Source: Umbelopsis ramanniana AG (taxonomy: Eukaryota; Mucoromycota; Umbelopsidomycetes; Umbelopsidales; Umbelopsidaceae). From it: 55,567 nt of DNA. This document shows positions 9,427 to 21,628 of this stretch, one piece after another (position 1 is the first letter of the stretch; every line of letters begins with the position of its first letter). The stretch lies in assembly GCF_025399195.1 (NCBI RefSeq), contig NW_026252177.1, positions 1 to 55,567 on the forward strand. The letters are read 5' to 3'. A program made the translations under genes and the position numbers. The notes beneath the pieces were generated by a model. That model had not been told where the DNA came from. It saw nothing but the letters and a program-made list of their open reading frames with translations, and did no database searches.

Positions 9427-11229
9427 CTAAGCAACAGGCGATTGACAAGTGAACGATGTACCGGCACCACTGGACTGGAAACCTTCCTGGATGGCCTCTC
9501 CACTTGTGTACATACCGAGACAAGCAGTAGCCAAGGCAGCCAAAAAGAAAAGGAAGTTGAAAAGCTTGACATACCAGCGCTTGGTAAGTCCGCGCTTCCA
9601 GCGAGACCAACTAGACCAGGTATCTTGCACCTGTCCGGGTTGGCCGGTCTGTTCATCAATGTACTCTTCGGTCGAAATGGCATCACGTTGAACTTCATAT
9701 CCCAACATGAGGAGTGGTGGGAAAGTATAGGTAAATTGCAGAATGCAAACGGCAGCGACCAAACTCGAGATATTGCTGAATTGTGGAATAGCACTGGCAA
9801 TAACAAAAGCAAAGGCCCAATAGCCAAGTACAAGGAAGGTCCATGTAATACGACCAGTAACTGAAGCCATCTTAGGTCCATTGAGGAGATCCAAAATGAT
9901 AGTTTGGTATACAATCTTGAGACCAACGTTTCCGTACAGGCCAGCTGCGATCAACGCAGAAACAAGAGAGAGGACATTGGTAGCGGTTTGGAAACCATAG
10001 TTGGAGATACCTTGGTTAGCAGGGTTGATGGTGTACTGACCCTGGTAAGAATACACGAAGATACCGTACATAACGTAGCTGAAGGTATCATAGCAATTAG
10101 CAACGATACGTTTCTGTTTAGGGCAACCCAAAAAAATTGCTTTGCTTACCAGACAAAAATGACAATTTGAGCCATAGCCATACCCTTGATAAAGTCAAAT
10201 GGACGTCTCATTTCTGCCATAAAGTTAACAAACATCATGGCGCCACCATAAGAGTAGACAATTTGCATAATGCCGACGATTTTCTGATTGAAGGTAGTGT
10301 CAATGAATGCGCCTGTCACGATGGCGGTACCAGTCTGTCCGTTTTGCAGACCAGCCGCAAGATAGTTAGGAGCTGAATGGGCAACCACACCCTGCAAGAG
10401 ATACGTTAATTTTGCAATGTCCAGGTGTCATGATATGAATTAAATATTATTTACATACCATAGTAATGAAGATAACAACCAAGTTCATCCAAATAGCAGA
10501 GTTTGCCAACCAACCAAAGTTTTGAAGAGAACGAATTTGACCGACAAACATTCCTGCCAAAGCCCAGACAAGAACAAGAACACTGAAGCAGACACTGGCA
10601 TTGGCAATTTGAGATAAACCCTGGCCGTTACCGAGGATAATGACAGCAACGTTGAAGAGAAGTTGAAGAGATTGGAGGACATTGACAACGTGCTCAGCAG
10701 TCTTGCCAAAGATGACACCAGCCAAATCACTGTAAGTACGAACTGGATATTCATGACTGTCCAAAGCAAGGTACATGTACCAGATTTGCCAACCAGTATA
10801 TGCAGCGGCAATACCCATGAAGAAATAAAGAAGAATACCAGGGACATAACCAAGTTGAGAGAAAGCCCAAGGGCAACTCGTAGGACCAAGAATATCGGTA
10901 GTAATGAGGTAGAACGCGCTCATCCAACCTGCAACTCTCAACGCACGCTGTGCGTCAGCCTTGTCAGCATCGATATTCCAGCCGGTAACGGGATGGTAGC
11001 CATCGGTTACAGCGACATCTTCGCCATCCTTTCCATAGACACCCTCGTTCTTCTCAGAGGTATTATGAGAGAAAGTGTTGGTGATCTTGACACCTTCGCG
11101 ACGACGTTGCAGGGCAGCAAGGTACATGAGAACAGTAAAATTGGGTTTGGCCATTGGAGTGGCTGTCTCTTCGTTTTCAGTCATCACATCTTGTGTCTTT
11201 TCGACAGGTTCTTGCATTTGGTTGGTCAT
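9427..11229 (-). CDS. AAAP-family amino-acid transporter (Mtr-like), 554 aa
   Basis: Model: complement(join(9427..10078,10150..10391,10459..11229)). The start is ATG 11229 (MTNQMQEPVEK); a longer reading would need a TTG start. A roughly 100-residue hydrophilic N-terminus precedes the first membrane segment. Family landmarks are GWMSAFYLITTDILGPTSCP, WQIWYMYLALDSHEYPVRTY, and GIFVYSYQGQYT; about 11 hydrophobic segments are visible. Fungal relatives (N. crassa mtr) import neutral aliphatic and aromatic amino acids at the plasma membrane by proton symport; the exact substrate is not readable. The second intron (10079-10149, 71 nt) contains an earlier AG that would bring in a frame error; the acceptor CCTTCAG restores the family motif FVCYVMYGIFVYSYQ. 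The long ORFs on the opposite strand are shadows. Confidence 0.9.
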
Positions 11230-12645
11230 GGTTACTGTATAGCCCAAAGATTTGGCTGCTCTGAGATGCTATCGATAGAGGGGAAACCCGATATCCTCTG
11301 GAGGGTTTCGAAATTTATTTTGCCTTTATATGGCGGACACAACTTAGTTATCCAAATCGTTCCAATTTCCACCCGCCGGGACTTGATCTTTTCAAGGATA
11401 TATTGTCCTTTTTAAGTCGAACTACAGCTATGTCCGAGATAGTGGAAAATCGTTAAACGTTCGATTGCTGTAAAAAATACAAATGATCTGTACAAGACTA
11501 TGCTCAAACGATATTTGCGCAATAGGTATTTACATTCGTGTGGTTTATCTGTAAGTGCAATGCAGTGTGGGGCCTTCAGTTCTTCTTTTTCTTAAAATAA
11601 ATAAATTCCATGTCCACTTGGAATTAGTTAGAAGTGAGTTTGCCAAGTATCGATTGCTGTGATGATGCTTGGAACGCCACAATTTGGTTTTTGATGCGGT
11701 TTGAATACTCCAACTAGACCATGTTATATGTAATTGAGCAAGATGAAACCTTGATGATTTCCTTGTACAATATCTATATGTTCAATATGTATTGAAAATA
11801 TTCTTTTTCGGCCACATTCCAGTGTTATGGGACACATATTCGCACGAGATATAACATAGCGTGAGAAGCTACAAACACTTTTTCGAATGGATTGTGGTCG
11901 GGTAAAAGTAAGTCTGCACTTATCAGTTAAGCTGAATCTCAAAAATGAGTTCATTTGATGACTTGACGGTTAATAGTTTGCTGATCCGCACCGTAACGAT
12001 TGGCGAGGGATTACACATCATCTGAGCTGAAAACTGTATTTACCATTTGAGGCAAAATTGATCAGGTCCGCTATCGTCTGAATGAAATTCGTGTATCAAT
12101 TCTCTTGTGCTTTGTTATCAAAATCGGAAAGATGGCGTATACAGAGGTGCGTTTATGGAGATGGAAGAGGTTTTATCCATGTTCTTTTGCCCAAAAGTGA
12201 ACCATTATCAGCACCAGCTTACAATTGATGCCACGCCACAGCACTGCGTTCCGTCTTCCAGCAAACAACGCGAGTCTCCACAAAAAACAACTTTGAAATA
12301 ATTCATGGCAGCACTGTAATTTTATTCAATAGGTGGAAGAGCAAAAGTCGGGTATAAGATTAACTCCAGAATAGTGTGAAAATAGGCCTTGCCAAAAGTA
12401 AATAAATTCTAACCTCGGCAAAATGGCTTCATGGAGCGGTGATACGAGTAAGTAATTCCGTGCCTACCTAAACAACGCAGGTAATTGACTGCACATCTGG
12501 GACGAAAGTAGAAAAAGAAGCAGTAGCAATGTACCTCCCGTAAGGAGACTGCAAGTCAGATTTTCCCCCTTTTTTCATGCTCCAAAATGTGACTGTGCCT
12601 TACTGGACAGCGTTGGATCTTACCCTTTGCATTTGGAGACAATAG
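11230..12645. other. 1.4-kb divergent spacer
   Basis: Upstream regions of the AAAP and MFS transporter genes. ORFs at 11724-11954 (minus) and 12107-12301 (plus) lack family likeness. An ATG at 12423 followed by a good donor (A|GTAAGTAAT) was examined but cannot be spliced in frame to the MFS gene. No other feature seen. Confidence 0.5.
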
Positions 12646-14232
12646 ATGGATTCCAAAGTCGTTCGAGTTGTTTTCACCGCGCTTTTGCTGGACATACTTG
12701 CATTCACGGTGATATTACCACTTCTGCCCAGATTACTGCAATTCTACCGATTACAAGAGGCTGGAGATGAGGTTAGCAAAGTCTCGTTGCCCATTGTTTT
12801 ACTATTCAATCCACTGCTAACTGACCCTGTCCAAAGTCTACAATACTAGGACGTTTATTAGCTGTAGTAAACCAATACAAGCATCTTATATCAAGCACGA
12901 GAGCTACCAATGATGTTCTAACGGATAAATGGGACCTCGTTCTTCTTGGAGGATTTGTTGGTTCCTTATTTTCGTTTCTTCAATTCCTGGTATCACCTTA
13001 TATCGGTAAAATAAGCGATAGCATAGGGCGACGAAAGACTTTGTTATTGACCATGGTAGGGTGATTACGTTGGTTGACTGTGTATGAAGGGAATGGCCTC
13101 GGCTAACGTGTACAATTTGGCCAGATTGGAAATCTTATATCAACGGTCCTGTGGGTATTCGCAAGTTCGTTTGATGCCTTTCTCTGGGCAAGAATTGTGG
13201 GCGGTCTTAGCGAAGGCAATGTTCAGCTTAGTATTGCTATCATATCAGACGTCACAGATGATCAGAATCGATCAAAGGGATTGGTGGGTTTGCGTTGGCT
13301 TTAGACTGAATGGTTGTGGCTTAGACCGTTAACGTTAAACCAAATTGACATCATAGGCATTGGTGGGTATAGCATTTGCCATTGCTTTTACCATTGGTCC
13401 TGCTCTGGGAGCGTACTTTGCATCCTATGACCTTACTCGTATTAGCCCGGCCCTGGTTGAATATGGTGTATATCCTTTCTCAAGTCCTGCCCTGGTCGCT
13501 CTCGTCCTTCTCTCAGTCGAAGTGCTCTACATCATGGCTTATTTACCAGAGACATTCAACTCACGTCAAAAGAAGGAAACAACAGATGAGAAGAAAGTCC
13601 AGCAAGAAGCTGAAACCCCCGGGCAGATCTCGAAGCGCTTAGCAAACTTAAGGATTTTAAATGCCATCCATGCCTTTCACTTGTTCATTTTCTCTGGCAT
13701 GGAATTCACTTTGGTTTTCTTGACCTTTGATATCTTTGATTATACCAATATGCAACAGGGAAGACTCCTCGGCTTTATAGGCATCATGTCTTCTCTTATC
13801 CAGGGAGGTTATGTTAGGCGGAAGGCACATGCTGTAGGGGAGAAGAACATCATTCTGCAAGGCGTCGTTGCTTGTACGCTAGGACTTTTGATGTTTACGA
13901 TATTGGCTCTGTCGCGGGACAGCATGGCATTGCTCTATGCTGGAGCATTTTTCTTTGCTGTCACCAGTGGCACTGTCGTCAGTTGCCTGACCAGTCTGGC
14001 AAGTATGCAATGCATTGACAGTGATCCTCGCTTAGCGAAAGGTCAAGCGTTAGGAGTTTTTCGTAGTCGTGGCCAGCTGGGTCGCGCATTTGGTCCCTTG
14101 GTTGCTTGTGGAGTCTACTGGGCTTATGGTCCTGTAGTGTGTTATGGACTTGGTTCAATTTGCATGCTTATTGTTACCGCTACTGTGGTTGCCTTTATTC
14201 CACAACCTCAAAAGGTTAAAAAACAAGACTAG
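12646..14232 (+). CDS. Major facilitator transporter, MFSD10/TETRAN-like, 459 aa
   Basis: Model: join(12646..12771,12837..13055,13125..13283,13357..14232). The N-terminus VVRVVFTALLLDILAFTVIL followed by PLLPRLLQFY is the first membrane helix typical of MFSD10-like proteins. The loop 2-3 motif A reads GKISDSIGRRK (Gxx-S-D-xx-G-R-R). WARIVGGLSEGNVQLSIAII lies in helices 4-5, and PETFNSRQ precedes a charged central loop of about 30 residues. About 12 membrane segments are seen, with two halves of six. Relatives are organic-anion or drug exporters and endomembrane transporters; substrate here unknown. All four exons join in phase 0, which supports the model. The C-terminus is short and basic (PQPQKVKKQD). 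Confidence 0.86.
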
Positions 14233-14455
14233 AGAGTAACGCTTTTACGACACACACAACCCCCAATCCACCCCCTTTCCCTCCTCTCCGATATTCGGCC
14301 AATTGTAAAAAAAATAGTACGTTGCATCTACTGTGTCAAAAAAAAATTATACATTATAAAGTAAAAAATGGGTTTGTGAGATGCAAATCACTTTGTCTAA
14401 CGGGCTATGATGTTGTAAAACAGTTCGGTAAAGGAGCTGATCCCTAGTAAAAAAC

Positions 14456-15727
14456 TTAAGCTGCAAAGTAATTGCTGGGAATAATTCCTTCAGAGCCATC
14501 CTGCTTTCTAGCTTGCCACCAGTTTCCTTTTTTATCCAGCACCTCCAACACTTCTCCTTTAGCAAAGGAGAGCTCTGTTGCATCTTCGGGATTGGCTTGA
14601 TCTAAAGTGGACACATTATGTGGATATGAGTGAGTAACAATTAATTCCACAGATATTTTTTTAGCAAAAATTTGAGCGATCCTTACAAGCATGCAATGCA
14701 GTGACCTTATCGATGGCAGCTTGACTATTTGAGGCTACGTTCTCGACCGATGAAGGAGGGAGTGTGCTTTGTACTTGGGCCATATGAGGGACATGCGGAG
14801 AGTTCATTACCGGAGCAGAAGCCTGCATCATGATTGGCTGTGCAGGCTGGCTGAACTCTTGGGCATTTACAAATGAGCCTTGGTTGTGAGATGGTGCATA
14901 CACCGATGAACCTAAGGGGATTGATCCTGCCTTAAAGTTGTTTTGTTGTGGAGGTCGGGAAGCGATCTGCAGGCCGTAAACCGAACGATTGATAGCAGAG
15001 TTTTCATCACTGCCAAAAATAATCACCCATGAAAACTGTGAAAATAAGAGATATTTGGTTAGAAGGTAATCAGTCTATGGTTGTACGAAGTCGGTCTCTA
15101 TCCAATTAAAAAAAAAATTAGTTAGCTGTACCTGAACGATAATCAGAAAAACACCTCCGGCTCCAATAGCTTGAGCCGCACTTGAACTTGAGTTAATGAA
15201 ATTTCCAATAAATGAGGTCAGCATAGCAATACTAATGCTCAAGAATGATAGGACCTATTGGTAACAATAACTTAGTATTTGCGTAGAAGGTGAAGAAAGG
15301 TCCCATATCCCAAAGAAGAAAATTTTTTGAATTCCGTCGCCACATCAGCCTCAGTCGCGTTGCGCAGGGGCAACCGCAAAGAGTTCGGTTCAACGGAATA
15401 GTCCTCCCATTGACAAATCAGATACTTACCACCAAACGGTATTGAGGGAAAGCATCGATTGCGATGACAAAAAAGATGCCACCGAGAACTAACAGTTCGA
15501 ATATGATTGTCCACCAGAAGCCTCCAAGTCCTTGGAAGATACATGCTGCAATAAAGGCGATAAACCATCCAATCTGATTTGAAGCAGTATGCGTTAGTTA
15601 GTTAGCGGCGCATATCCACTTTTCCAAAAACCATGATATGCATGTCGCATTCATTTATTACCATAGCAAACACTCCAGATAGGAGAATGATGGGGTTGCC
15701 GGTTACGTTGGAGATGTCGAATGCCAT
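14456..15727 (-). CDS. SHO1: High-osmolarity signalling protein SHO1 homologue, 275 aa
   Basis: Model: complement(join(14456..14601,14687..15035,15132..15254,15430..15573,15662..15727)). Sho1 is the four-helix plasma-membrane scaffold of the HOG osmostress MAPK pathway; its SH3 domain binds Pbs2. Four hydrophobic segments occur in residues 1-120 (NPIILLSGVFAM; IGWFIAFIAACIF; FWWTIIFELLVLGGIFFVI; SFLSISIAMLTSFIG and GAGGVFLIIVQFSWVIIFG). A Gln/Pro/Ser linker follows (residues 120-225), then an SH3 domain at about 226-275 with ALHAYQANPEDATELSF, the paired Trp of GNWWQARK and PSNYF. The SH3 motif is cut by intron 4 inside ALHAY. It is shorter than yeast Sho1 (367 aa) because the linker is short. 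Intron 3 is 175 nt; no missed exon is indicated because the protein is continuous with the family. Confidence 0.93.
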
Positions 15728-16258
15728 TGATCTCTGATGAGGCTGGCTGGGGAACAGCAGAGTTTTATCGTCGTAATGTCCGTTAATGGTGGGCGATGGC
15801 GAGATGTCACTTTTGAAACAGGTATTAGAGTAGCTAGTTTCTTAAAGTGAGCCAACAATAAAGGTTATGAGTGGAGAAAAGAATGGAAGGAAGGAAAGAT
15901 GGCAGGTAATAAGTGAAAGTTTGTACAAGCAAGCAAAGCAAGGTGTACAAATATTTTTTTCTGCAGATTGGCCCAGCCATCTATTATTATTAGGCTTCTG
16001 CTGCTGACCTTCTTGATCTGGAATGGAACACAATCCTTAAGCGTATCAAAGCATTCAATTTGTACATCACAATAGGTAGCTTTGACAAAATGTTTTATTC
16101 TTTTAAAATTGATTTTGTGGAAGGCTACATTTTGAACAAGCAATAGCCACAGAAACCATCAGATAGAAATGAAAAATGCTTCTTCATTTTACTGTTCCTC
16201 AGAAACATGGGATTAGAAAGCTTATCAAAAAGAGCTTCTTTCACAGCCAATCAACGTC
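15728..16258. other. Spacer between RPS29 and SHO1
   Basis: SHO1 promoter side and RPS29 3' side. Minus-strand ORFs of 63 and 92 codons show no coding character. No other feature. Confidence 0.45.
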
Positions 16259-16829
16259 TTAACGGAGCTGTAGAAGAGGAGGTGAAGTATGTCAGTATCA
16301 TAGGTAGTGAGTAAAGCAGTACAGGTATGAACATACCTTGTGGAAGCCAATATCGTTGGCATACTCGCGGAAGCACTGACGGCAGATGTTGAGGTTGTAC
16401 TTGCGGATGAGACCAGCCTGGTGAGCGCAGACGCGGCTAGAGAATGAAAGTAAAAAAAAATATATATATTTAGCATTGCAAAACAGGGGACAATACTATA
16501 TTTCTATCAGGTTGCCATTGCTTTCAGTGCCTTTTCCTAGTAGTCATCCAATCTTCCCATACATGACATGTCTGGTTGGATTGACGTCCCGGGATATACT
16601 CAAACACTTAAACATGCTTTGTAGCAAAGGCGTAACTGATAGCAGTAAAACAAGTTGCAGTGGATGGTAGGATGTGGACATGGACCTTAGCGGAGCCAAG
16701 CCACCCGAATGGTAATGTAACCACATACATCTGCAATCTGCTCACAAATGTTGCAAGATTCACTCACCACTGGCGAGAACCCTTTCCGTACTTGCGAGGG
16801 CGGGAGAACCAAACGGTTTCGTGAGACAT
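16259..16829 (-). CDS. RPS29: 40S ribosomal protein uS14 (S29)
   Basis: Model: complement(join(16259..16267,16337..16436,16768..16829)), 56 residues, the standard S29 length. The zinc site C-R-V-C … C-R-Q-C is intact (CX2C-X14-CX2C) and lies in exon 2; exon 1 gives [20 protein letters not shown] and exon 3 only the last two residues LR plus stop. uS14 binds the head of the small subunit near the A-site decoding region. Exon 1 and 2 are separated by a 331-nt intron, long for this window, and such first introns are common in fungal ribosomal-protein genes, often regulatory. The sequence just upstream is a run of A/G (pyrimidine on the coding strand), as usual for this gene class. Confidence 0.95.
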
Positions 16830-17762
16830 GTTGACTATGTGAATCTGTTTCCGAAACGGAGGAGGAAAGAAAGAGGGAGAAAAAACACTTGGGTGGCGGG
16901 TAAGATTTTTGTTAGAAAATTTTGCACAGGCTGAATCTGATTGGATGTCATTTTTTCTTTGGCTGAAATCACGTGAGCTTCTACGGTTCTTGACCTCTTG
17001 CTGTATCAAACTGCCATCAGGCAACGAACTCTCAGGTCGCCGAAGTTTTGGTCAATCAACTGTAGTCTACAATCAACTTGGGAATCTGAATTTGAGCAGC
17101 TTATATTGTTTACATGGTATGGTATCAATGTACTATCTGTTGATATCTTCATTTTTTTTCCTATTTTCTGTAGTGTATCGTCTCGCTCAAATGTGTCATA
17201 TCATTAGCAGATCAAATATTAAAAGAGAGACAGCATTTATATAACGGTTATGGATCTAATCAATAAAAAACTGAATTACATTTCATTGTACAATGAAAGT
17301 AAAACGTGGCTTAATGCACTAATGACAATAAACCTGGAGAGCCTTTGCCATTATCTTCTACAACTATCATTGACGCAATGATATGTGAGTAGGATCAGTA
17401 TTCCGTGCCATCTTTATATAAATTGTTTCTGCTACCATAGCCACACATTAACCAAGTACCACAAGGCCAACTCGCAAAGCCACTTTTGCAAGCTGGTTTA
17501 ATGAACACCTGCAGTTTACTGTCTAGCGATTGAGCGAACCTAGCAAATGTTACGTAAGGGTATGGCTACTTCATACTAAAACTCTTCCACCATTATATAT
17601 ATTGCGCCTCCCATGTTCGTCGGTAGTTGATGACAGAGTTAGAATCTCGGGCAGCTCTCCAGACAGCTAAAAAAAAATTCCTTGTGGAACAATAGGTGTT
17701 CGTCATGGCCTGATCCCGAAGATACTTTATGTGGTCAATCAATAAAAAGTGTGGTCAAACTT
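16830..17762. other. Upstream spacer of RPS29, no gene seen
   Basis: Includes the RPS29 promoter with a C/T-rich leader on the minus strand. Plus-strand ORFs at 16909-17244 lack resemblance to known proteins. Nothing else recognised. Confidence 0.45.
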
Positions 17763-17934
17763 TTATGCACTCCACGACAATAACTCTCGTATCCGTGGAA
17801 CTTGGTCAATAACGCCACGCTTCTGAACTTCTTCTTGGCTGAGTCCACTACGTGTGCCGGCGCCACCATCGCGAACTACAGTCGGCGAACCAGTGTTGAG
17901 GTAACCTGGCACGAGCCGCTGGCTAAAAAAAAAA
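17763..17934 (-). CDS. Putative 3' exon of a small unknown gene
   Basis: A minus-strand open frame ends with TAA at 17763-17765. It reads QRLVPGYLNTGSPTVVRDG, then GAGTRSGLSQEEVQKRGVID and QVPRIRELLSWSA. It is balanced in composition and looks coding, and it is preceded by a perfect acceptor (polyT then AG|C at 17935). No convincing first exon was found. One in-frame possibility is ATGTCGCATAG|GTGG at about 18060-18070, giving MSHSQRLV…, but it overlaps the start of the plus-strand gene at 18059 and its donor is poor. A read-through start requires a GTG codon. Product not recognised. Treat as a partial, doubtful gene. Confidence 0.35.
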
Positions 17935-18058
17935 ACGCACACAAAAAATAAAATGTCTAGAATCTTGCGTCTCTTTTCCCCAACTACTACCTTCCTTTCT
18001 CTACTATCTTTTACCTCTCGCTCCTTTAATATTCCCTTGCCATCACTTGGCTCCACCT

Positions 18059-18958
18059 ATGCGACATATCAAAGCCTATGAGTTTATATTCTGGAATTTG
18101 CTGATAACGGCAGCGCTGGCAAATGTTACTTTACCAACGCCGTTCGATACTGGATACAACTATGGCCTGACTTCGTCCTGCGATAATTTTTTCACGGCTT
18201 TCCTCAGTAGTACCTCCTTTCAAGCATGCCCGTCCTTTGGATTCTTATTGACCAAAAGCAATCAATTCAACCAAATTTCGAGAAATAGCTCAACCTTAAC
18301 CCCTGTCCTTCAAGGTGTATGCGCTACGACCTCTGATCAATGTGTATCTTTAATGAAACAATATGCTTCACAAATGACCGATTCTAAAAACTGCGGAGCC
18401 GATATTCAGAGCAATAATACCATTGCTGTAGCTACACTTTACGATTTCGAGAGTTATCAACCTATGCAAAGTGCAGGATGTCTGCAGGATACCAATGGTC
18501 AATATTGCTATGCTCAAGCACTAGGTGAGTCAATCGCATGGTTTAAATCAAAGTTTATATTACTTTGAGGTTGTTTTGGGAAAGATGAGCAAGAAGGTCT
18601 CCCCCCCCTTCCCATATTTCTAAACTTACACATTTGTACAGCAATGAATCAAGGTACCTCGATTTATTACTTGCCCGTCGGCAGTTCAATGCCTAATTCA
18701 ACCTACACCAAAATGAAACTTCAGTGCAATGATTGTAATTCGAAGATCCTCTCCTTGTATTCCAACTATTCAACTGTCCAGTCCGAGCCCATAATAACAG
18801 TGTGGCGTCAAGCACTGACAGTCATCAATGAGACGTGTGGAACTGCATATCTTCAGTCGGCTGGCATAACATATACTTCGGCAGCTTCTTCTAGTAGTAG
18901 TTTTTATCTTGCTGTCCATGCTACTTTAATCATGTTAATAGCTTCAATCCTCTTATAA
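18059..18958 (+). CDS. Secreted GPI-anchored DUF7729-like protein, 260 aa
   Basis: Model: join(18059..18524,18642..18958). ATG 18059 opens a signal peptide (FIFWNLLITAALANV); an upstream TTG in frame is not used. The mature part has the arrangement I recall for fungal DUF7729: PTPFDTGYNYGLTSSCDNFF…FLSSTSFQACPSFGFLL, a CGAD motif (NCGADIQSNN), a YEPL-like SYQPM, GQYCYAQAL and a CNDC pair (KLQCNDCNSKI). Eight or more cysteines imply disulphides; several NxS/T sites are present. The C-terminus (SAASSSSSF followed by a hydrophobic helix of about 16 residues) is a typical GPI-anchor signal, so the protein should sit at the plasma membrane or wall. Function unknown. A 117-nt intron splits ALA|MNQ in phase 1. 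Confidence 0.82.
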
Positions 18959-19128
18959 AATGTAAATCGTATATAAAACTAGATACAGCTGAATGCACGC
19001 TGGGTCATACACGTTTAATATTTTTTGGGAAGGCTTCTGGTAACGGAGCCACCGAGAAAGTCCGTCACATTTTTTTTTTGACCTCGCAAAAAGTACCGGA
19101 AGTGCTGTAGCAAGTGCTAGACATTACA

Positions 19129-21464
19129 ATGACTTCGATTAAATCGCTTACATTACAACTTCAGCAACAATTCTTGGCTGACCGGTCCAATGTTTCTATC
19201 CCTCTTTTCAGTGAATGTTTAGAAAAATGCGCAACTCAAGTGATCAGCGATCCAGACGTTCGTTCCGAGCTAGGCTTATATACCCCATTCTGGCAACAGA
19301 TTTCCCAATGCATAGACAATCTTAGAGACGAGCTAGCTCAGGACCAGGACGACGAAGCCATCAGAGTCCTCTTGGTGGATAACCTTCGTCTAGCGCGGAA
19401 TATTGTCGCGAACGATGCAAATAATCAAGCTACTGCCGTGTAAGACAAATCTTCGCTACGATCAATATGCAGCAACAAACCATGTATTCATGTTTATTTT
19501 CAATCTTAGAGCTAGTGGCATTTCTAGTCATATAGAAAATATGTTGGCGTGGTGCTTATTGGAAAACATACCAGAGAGTAAGCGATCGAAGGAAGGGAAG
19601 AATTGATGTGAGTCAAAGCAAAAGTCTAATTTCGAGCAACGATAGATCGGCCAGTCACCCGGATGGGAGTGCAAGCACTATGCAATATGGTGACAGGCAA
19701 TCCAAAGCAACAAAGCATATTATGGACGGTTTGGATGAATGACAGTGGATATTCCGCCTTGTTCACGTAAGTGGATAACTTTATTTTTTTGTAATCTTGA
19801 AATGTTAAGATGAAACTAGTCAAGTTCGGCAGCCTTCTCACTGTTGTATAAACGTTTTTTCCAAATTAGAAAGATGCTTTTGACAAGCGATGACATAACT
19901 CTTATGAGCACTCTCGTTTTAATTTTTAATTGCATAAGGAACGATAGTGGGCGATGGTAAAAGCTGAAAGTTTATATTGTCAAGCACGTCGTACAAAACA
20001 ACGTTTTAACCCAACGAAACTTCTCTATGAAAGCCGTATGTTGATAGAATCCCAAACAGGAAAAGTGATTCTCAACTGTCTTTTAAAGAATGCAGAACTC
20101 GTGCTTGACGATCAAAACACCCAAAACTTTGAATTAATGTAAGCTGAGCACAGACAGTAAAACTTCGAAAACGTGTTAACGGAAATGACTGTAAATACTA
20201 ACCCAATTATAGATTTGCTATATTTGAGCAACTGGTTGAGAACGGGTTGTTCTCAAAAGCATTCAAGAGGTTTGAGTCAAATGGCGGGTGAGTGGAGCAT
20301 ATGTCCAGAGAAACGCAAGTCAGCTGGTTTACCCCACAAATTAATAATCTGTGAATAGAGCGGCACTGACCAGTAACCAGACCATTTTACTCAAGTTATA
20401 CGATTCAGCCCTACATCGGCATCAGTCTCGCATAAGCCTCAATGAGTCAGATGAAAAACTGCTGATCATCACTCTGCGAGATACATGTGCCCTAGCGGTG
20501 GAAGCTTTGCGTAAGTTACCCAACGTCTCAACGTCAGCTCTGGGATCAGGTGACACTGGTGTGGAGAAGAATGTGACCGAGCCAGATGCATCGAGTGACG
20601 ATCAAGACAACGTGCGAATGACGGTTGAGGATACAGCCAACGCATATACCGGCGTCATTTTACTACTGCAGATGCTTGGTACTGCCATTGTGGATTCCAG
20701 GTGTAGTAAAGAACTCAAAAATGTATTGATCAGCAGTGGTTGTCTCAAGGCCAGTTTGGGTAAGGGCAATTTTGACCATGGAAAGTTCTACTTGGGGTAA
20801 CACCGAGAGACAAAAGTAAGGTTACCACACACACCCCACTTACATTACAAATATAGATTTGCTGGCACAAGCCGAACGTAAGATCCCACGCATCACGAAG
20901 TCGATGGGAGATATTGTTAGTGATACGGATACAAGCAAAGGCAGCATGGGATTCATGTACATCAAGAGAGATATTGTAAGACTAATTGGTGCGCTGACTT
21001 ACCATGATCGGCGACTGCAAGATGAGGTACGTTACAGAAGGGAGAAATTGCTTATTCATGGTTATTGTACAAAGATAGCCTGGTTTTTTTTTTTAAACAA
21101 AAAAAAGCTTACGATATTATCTGATTCTGGAATAGGTCCGAGAGCTTGGAGGTATTGGTCTTGTTCTTAGTCAGTGCAATATCGATGATGCCAATCCATG
21201 TAAGAAAAAAAATCTCATTGCAAAGAATTCGTTGGCGTAGTGTTTCTCATTGTGGATGCTGGCTGACGGACTCGAAATTCTTTTTTCCCCATAGACGTAA
21301 AAGAACATGCTGTTCTCGCCATGCGTAACCTCCTGGAAAACAACCTAGAAAACCAAGCTATTGTCGAGCAGTTGAGCCCGCAAGAAACTGTACCACATCC
21401 AGTTTTAGAGGAGATTGGACTGAAAACAGAACTTCGTGATGGCCAAGTGAATATCAAGCGATGA
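19129..21464 (+). CDS. Ataxin-10 homologue (Atx10/CTR86 family), 523 aa
   Basis: Model: join(19129..19439,19510..19577,19646..19766,19870..19956,20034..20138,20213..20287,20359..20759,20857..21026,21136..21199,21295..21464). Ten small exons. Armadillo-like repeats are visible: RPVTRMGVQALCNMVTGNPK in exon 3, IFAIFEQLVENGLFSKAFKR in exon 6. The signature C-terminal ataxin-10 domain spans exons 8-10: GFMYIKRDIVRLIGALTYHD, LQDEVRELGGIGLVLSQCNI, DDANPYVKEHAVLAMRNLLE. The family is a cytoplasmic helical scaffold implicated in cell growth and septation/cytokinesis in yeasts and in neurite survival in animals. ATG 19129 was chosen because the longer reading uses GTG. Residues around 300-340 form an acidic disordered insertion (TEPDASSDDQDN). 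Only the region of exon 5's acceptor (GAAAG|CC) is weak; all joins keep frame. Confidence 0.87.
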
Positions 21465-21628
21465 AGTGTGGAAAAAAGTGCGCCAGGACAAAATTTTGGG
21501 GGAAAATTGAGGTACCGAGGCCGTGACCTTATGGTCATAGATTTTCGTCAACCCCCCCAAATCTGACTATAGAATAAAAAAATACCTTTACCCCAGCAAA
21601 TCTTCACTTTTCTCTCTTTTCGTTATTT

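Noticed and set aside
10079-10149. Earlier AG at CTAAACAG as acceptor for AAAP intron 2
   Set aside because: It gives a 36-nt intron and an immediate stop; the CCTTCAG acceptor restores the family motif.
10663-11415. 250-codon plus-strand ORF
   Set aside because: Antisense of the AAAP transporter; its residues show no domain and it spans the transporter's conserved start.
12423-12645. Upstream mini-exon (MASWSGDT) with a consensus donor before the MFS gene
   Set aside because: The phase does not join any frame of the transporter; possible uORF or 5' UTR exon only.
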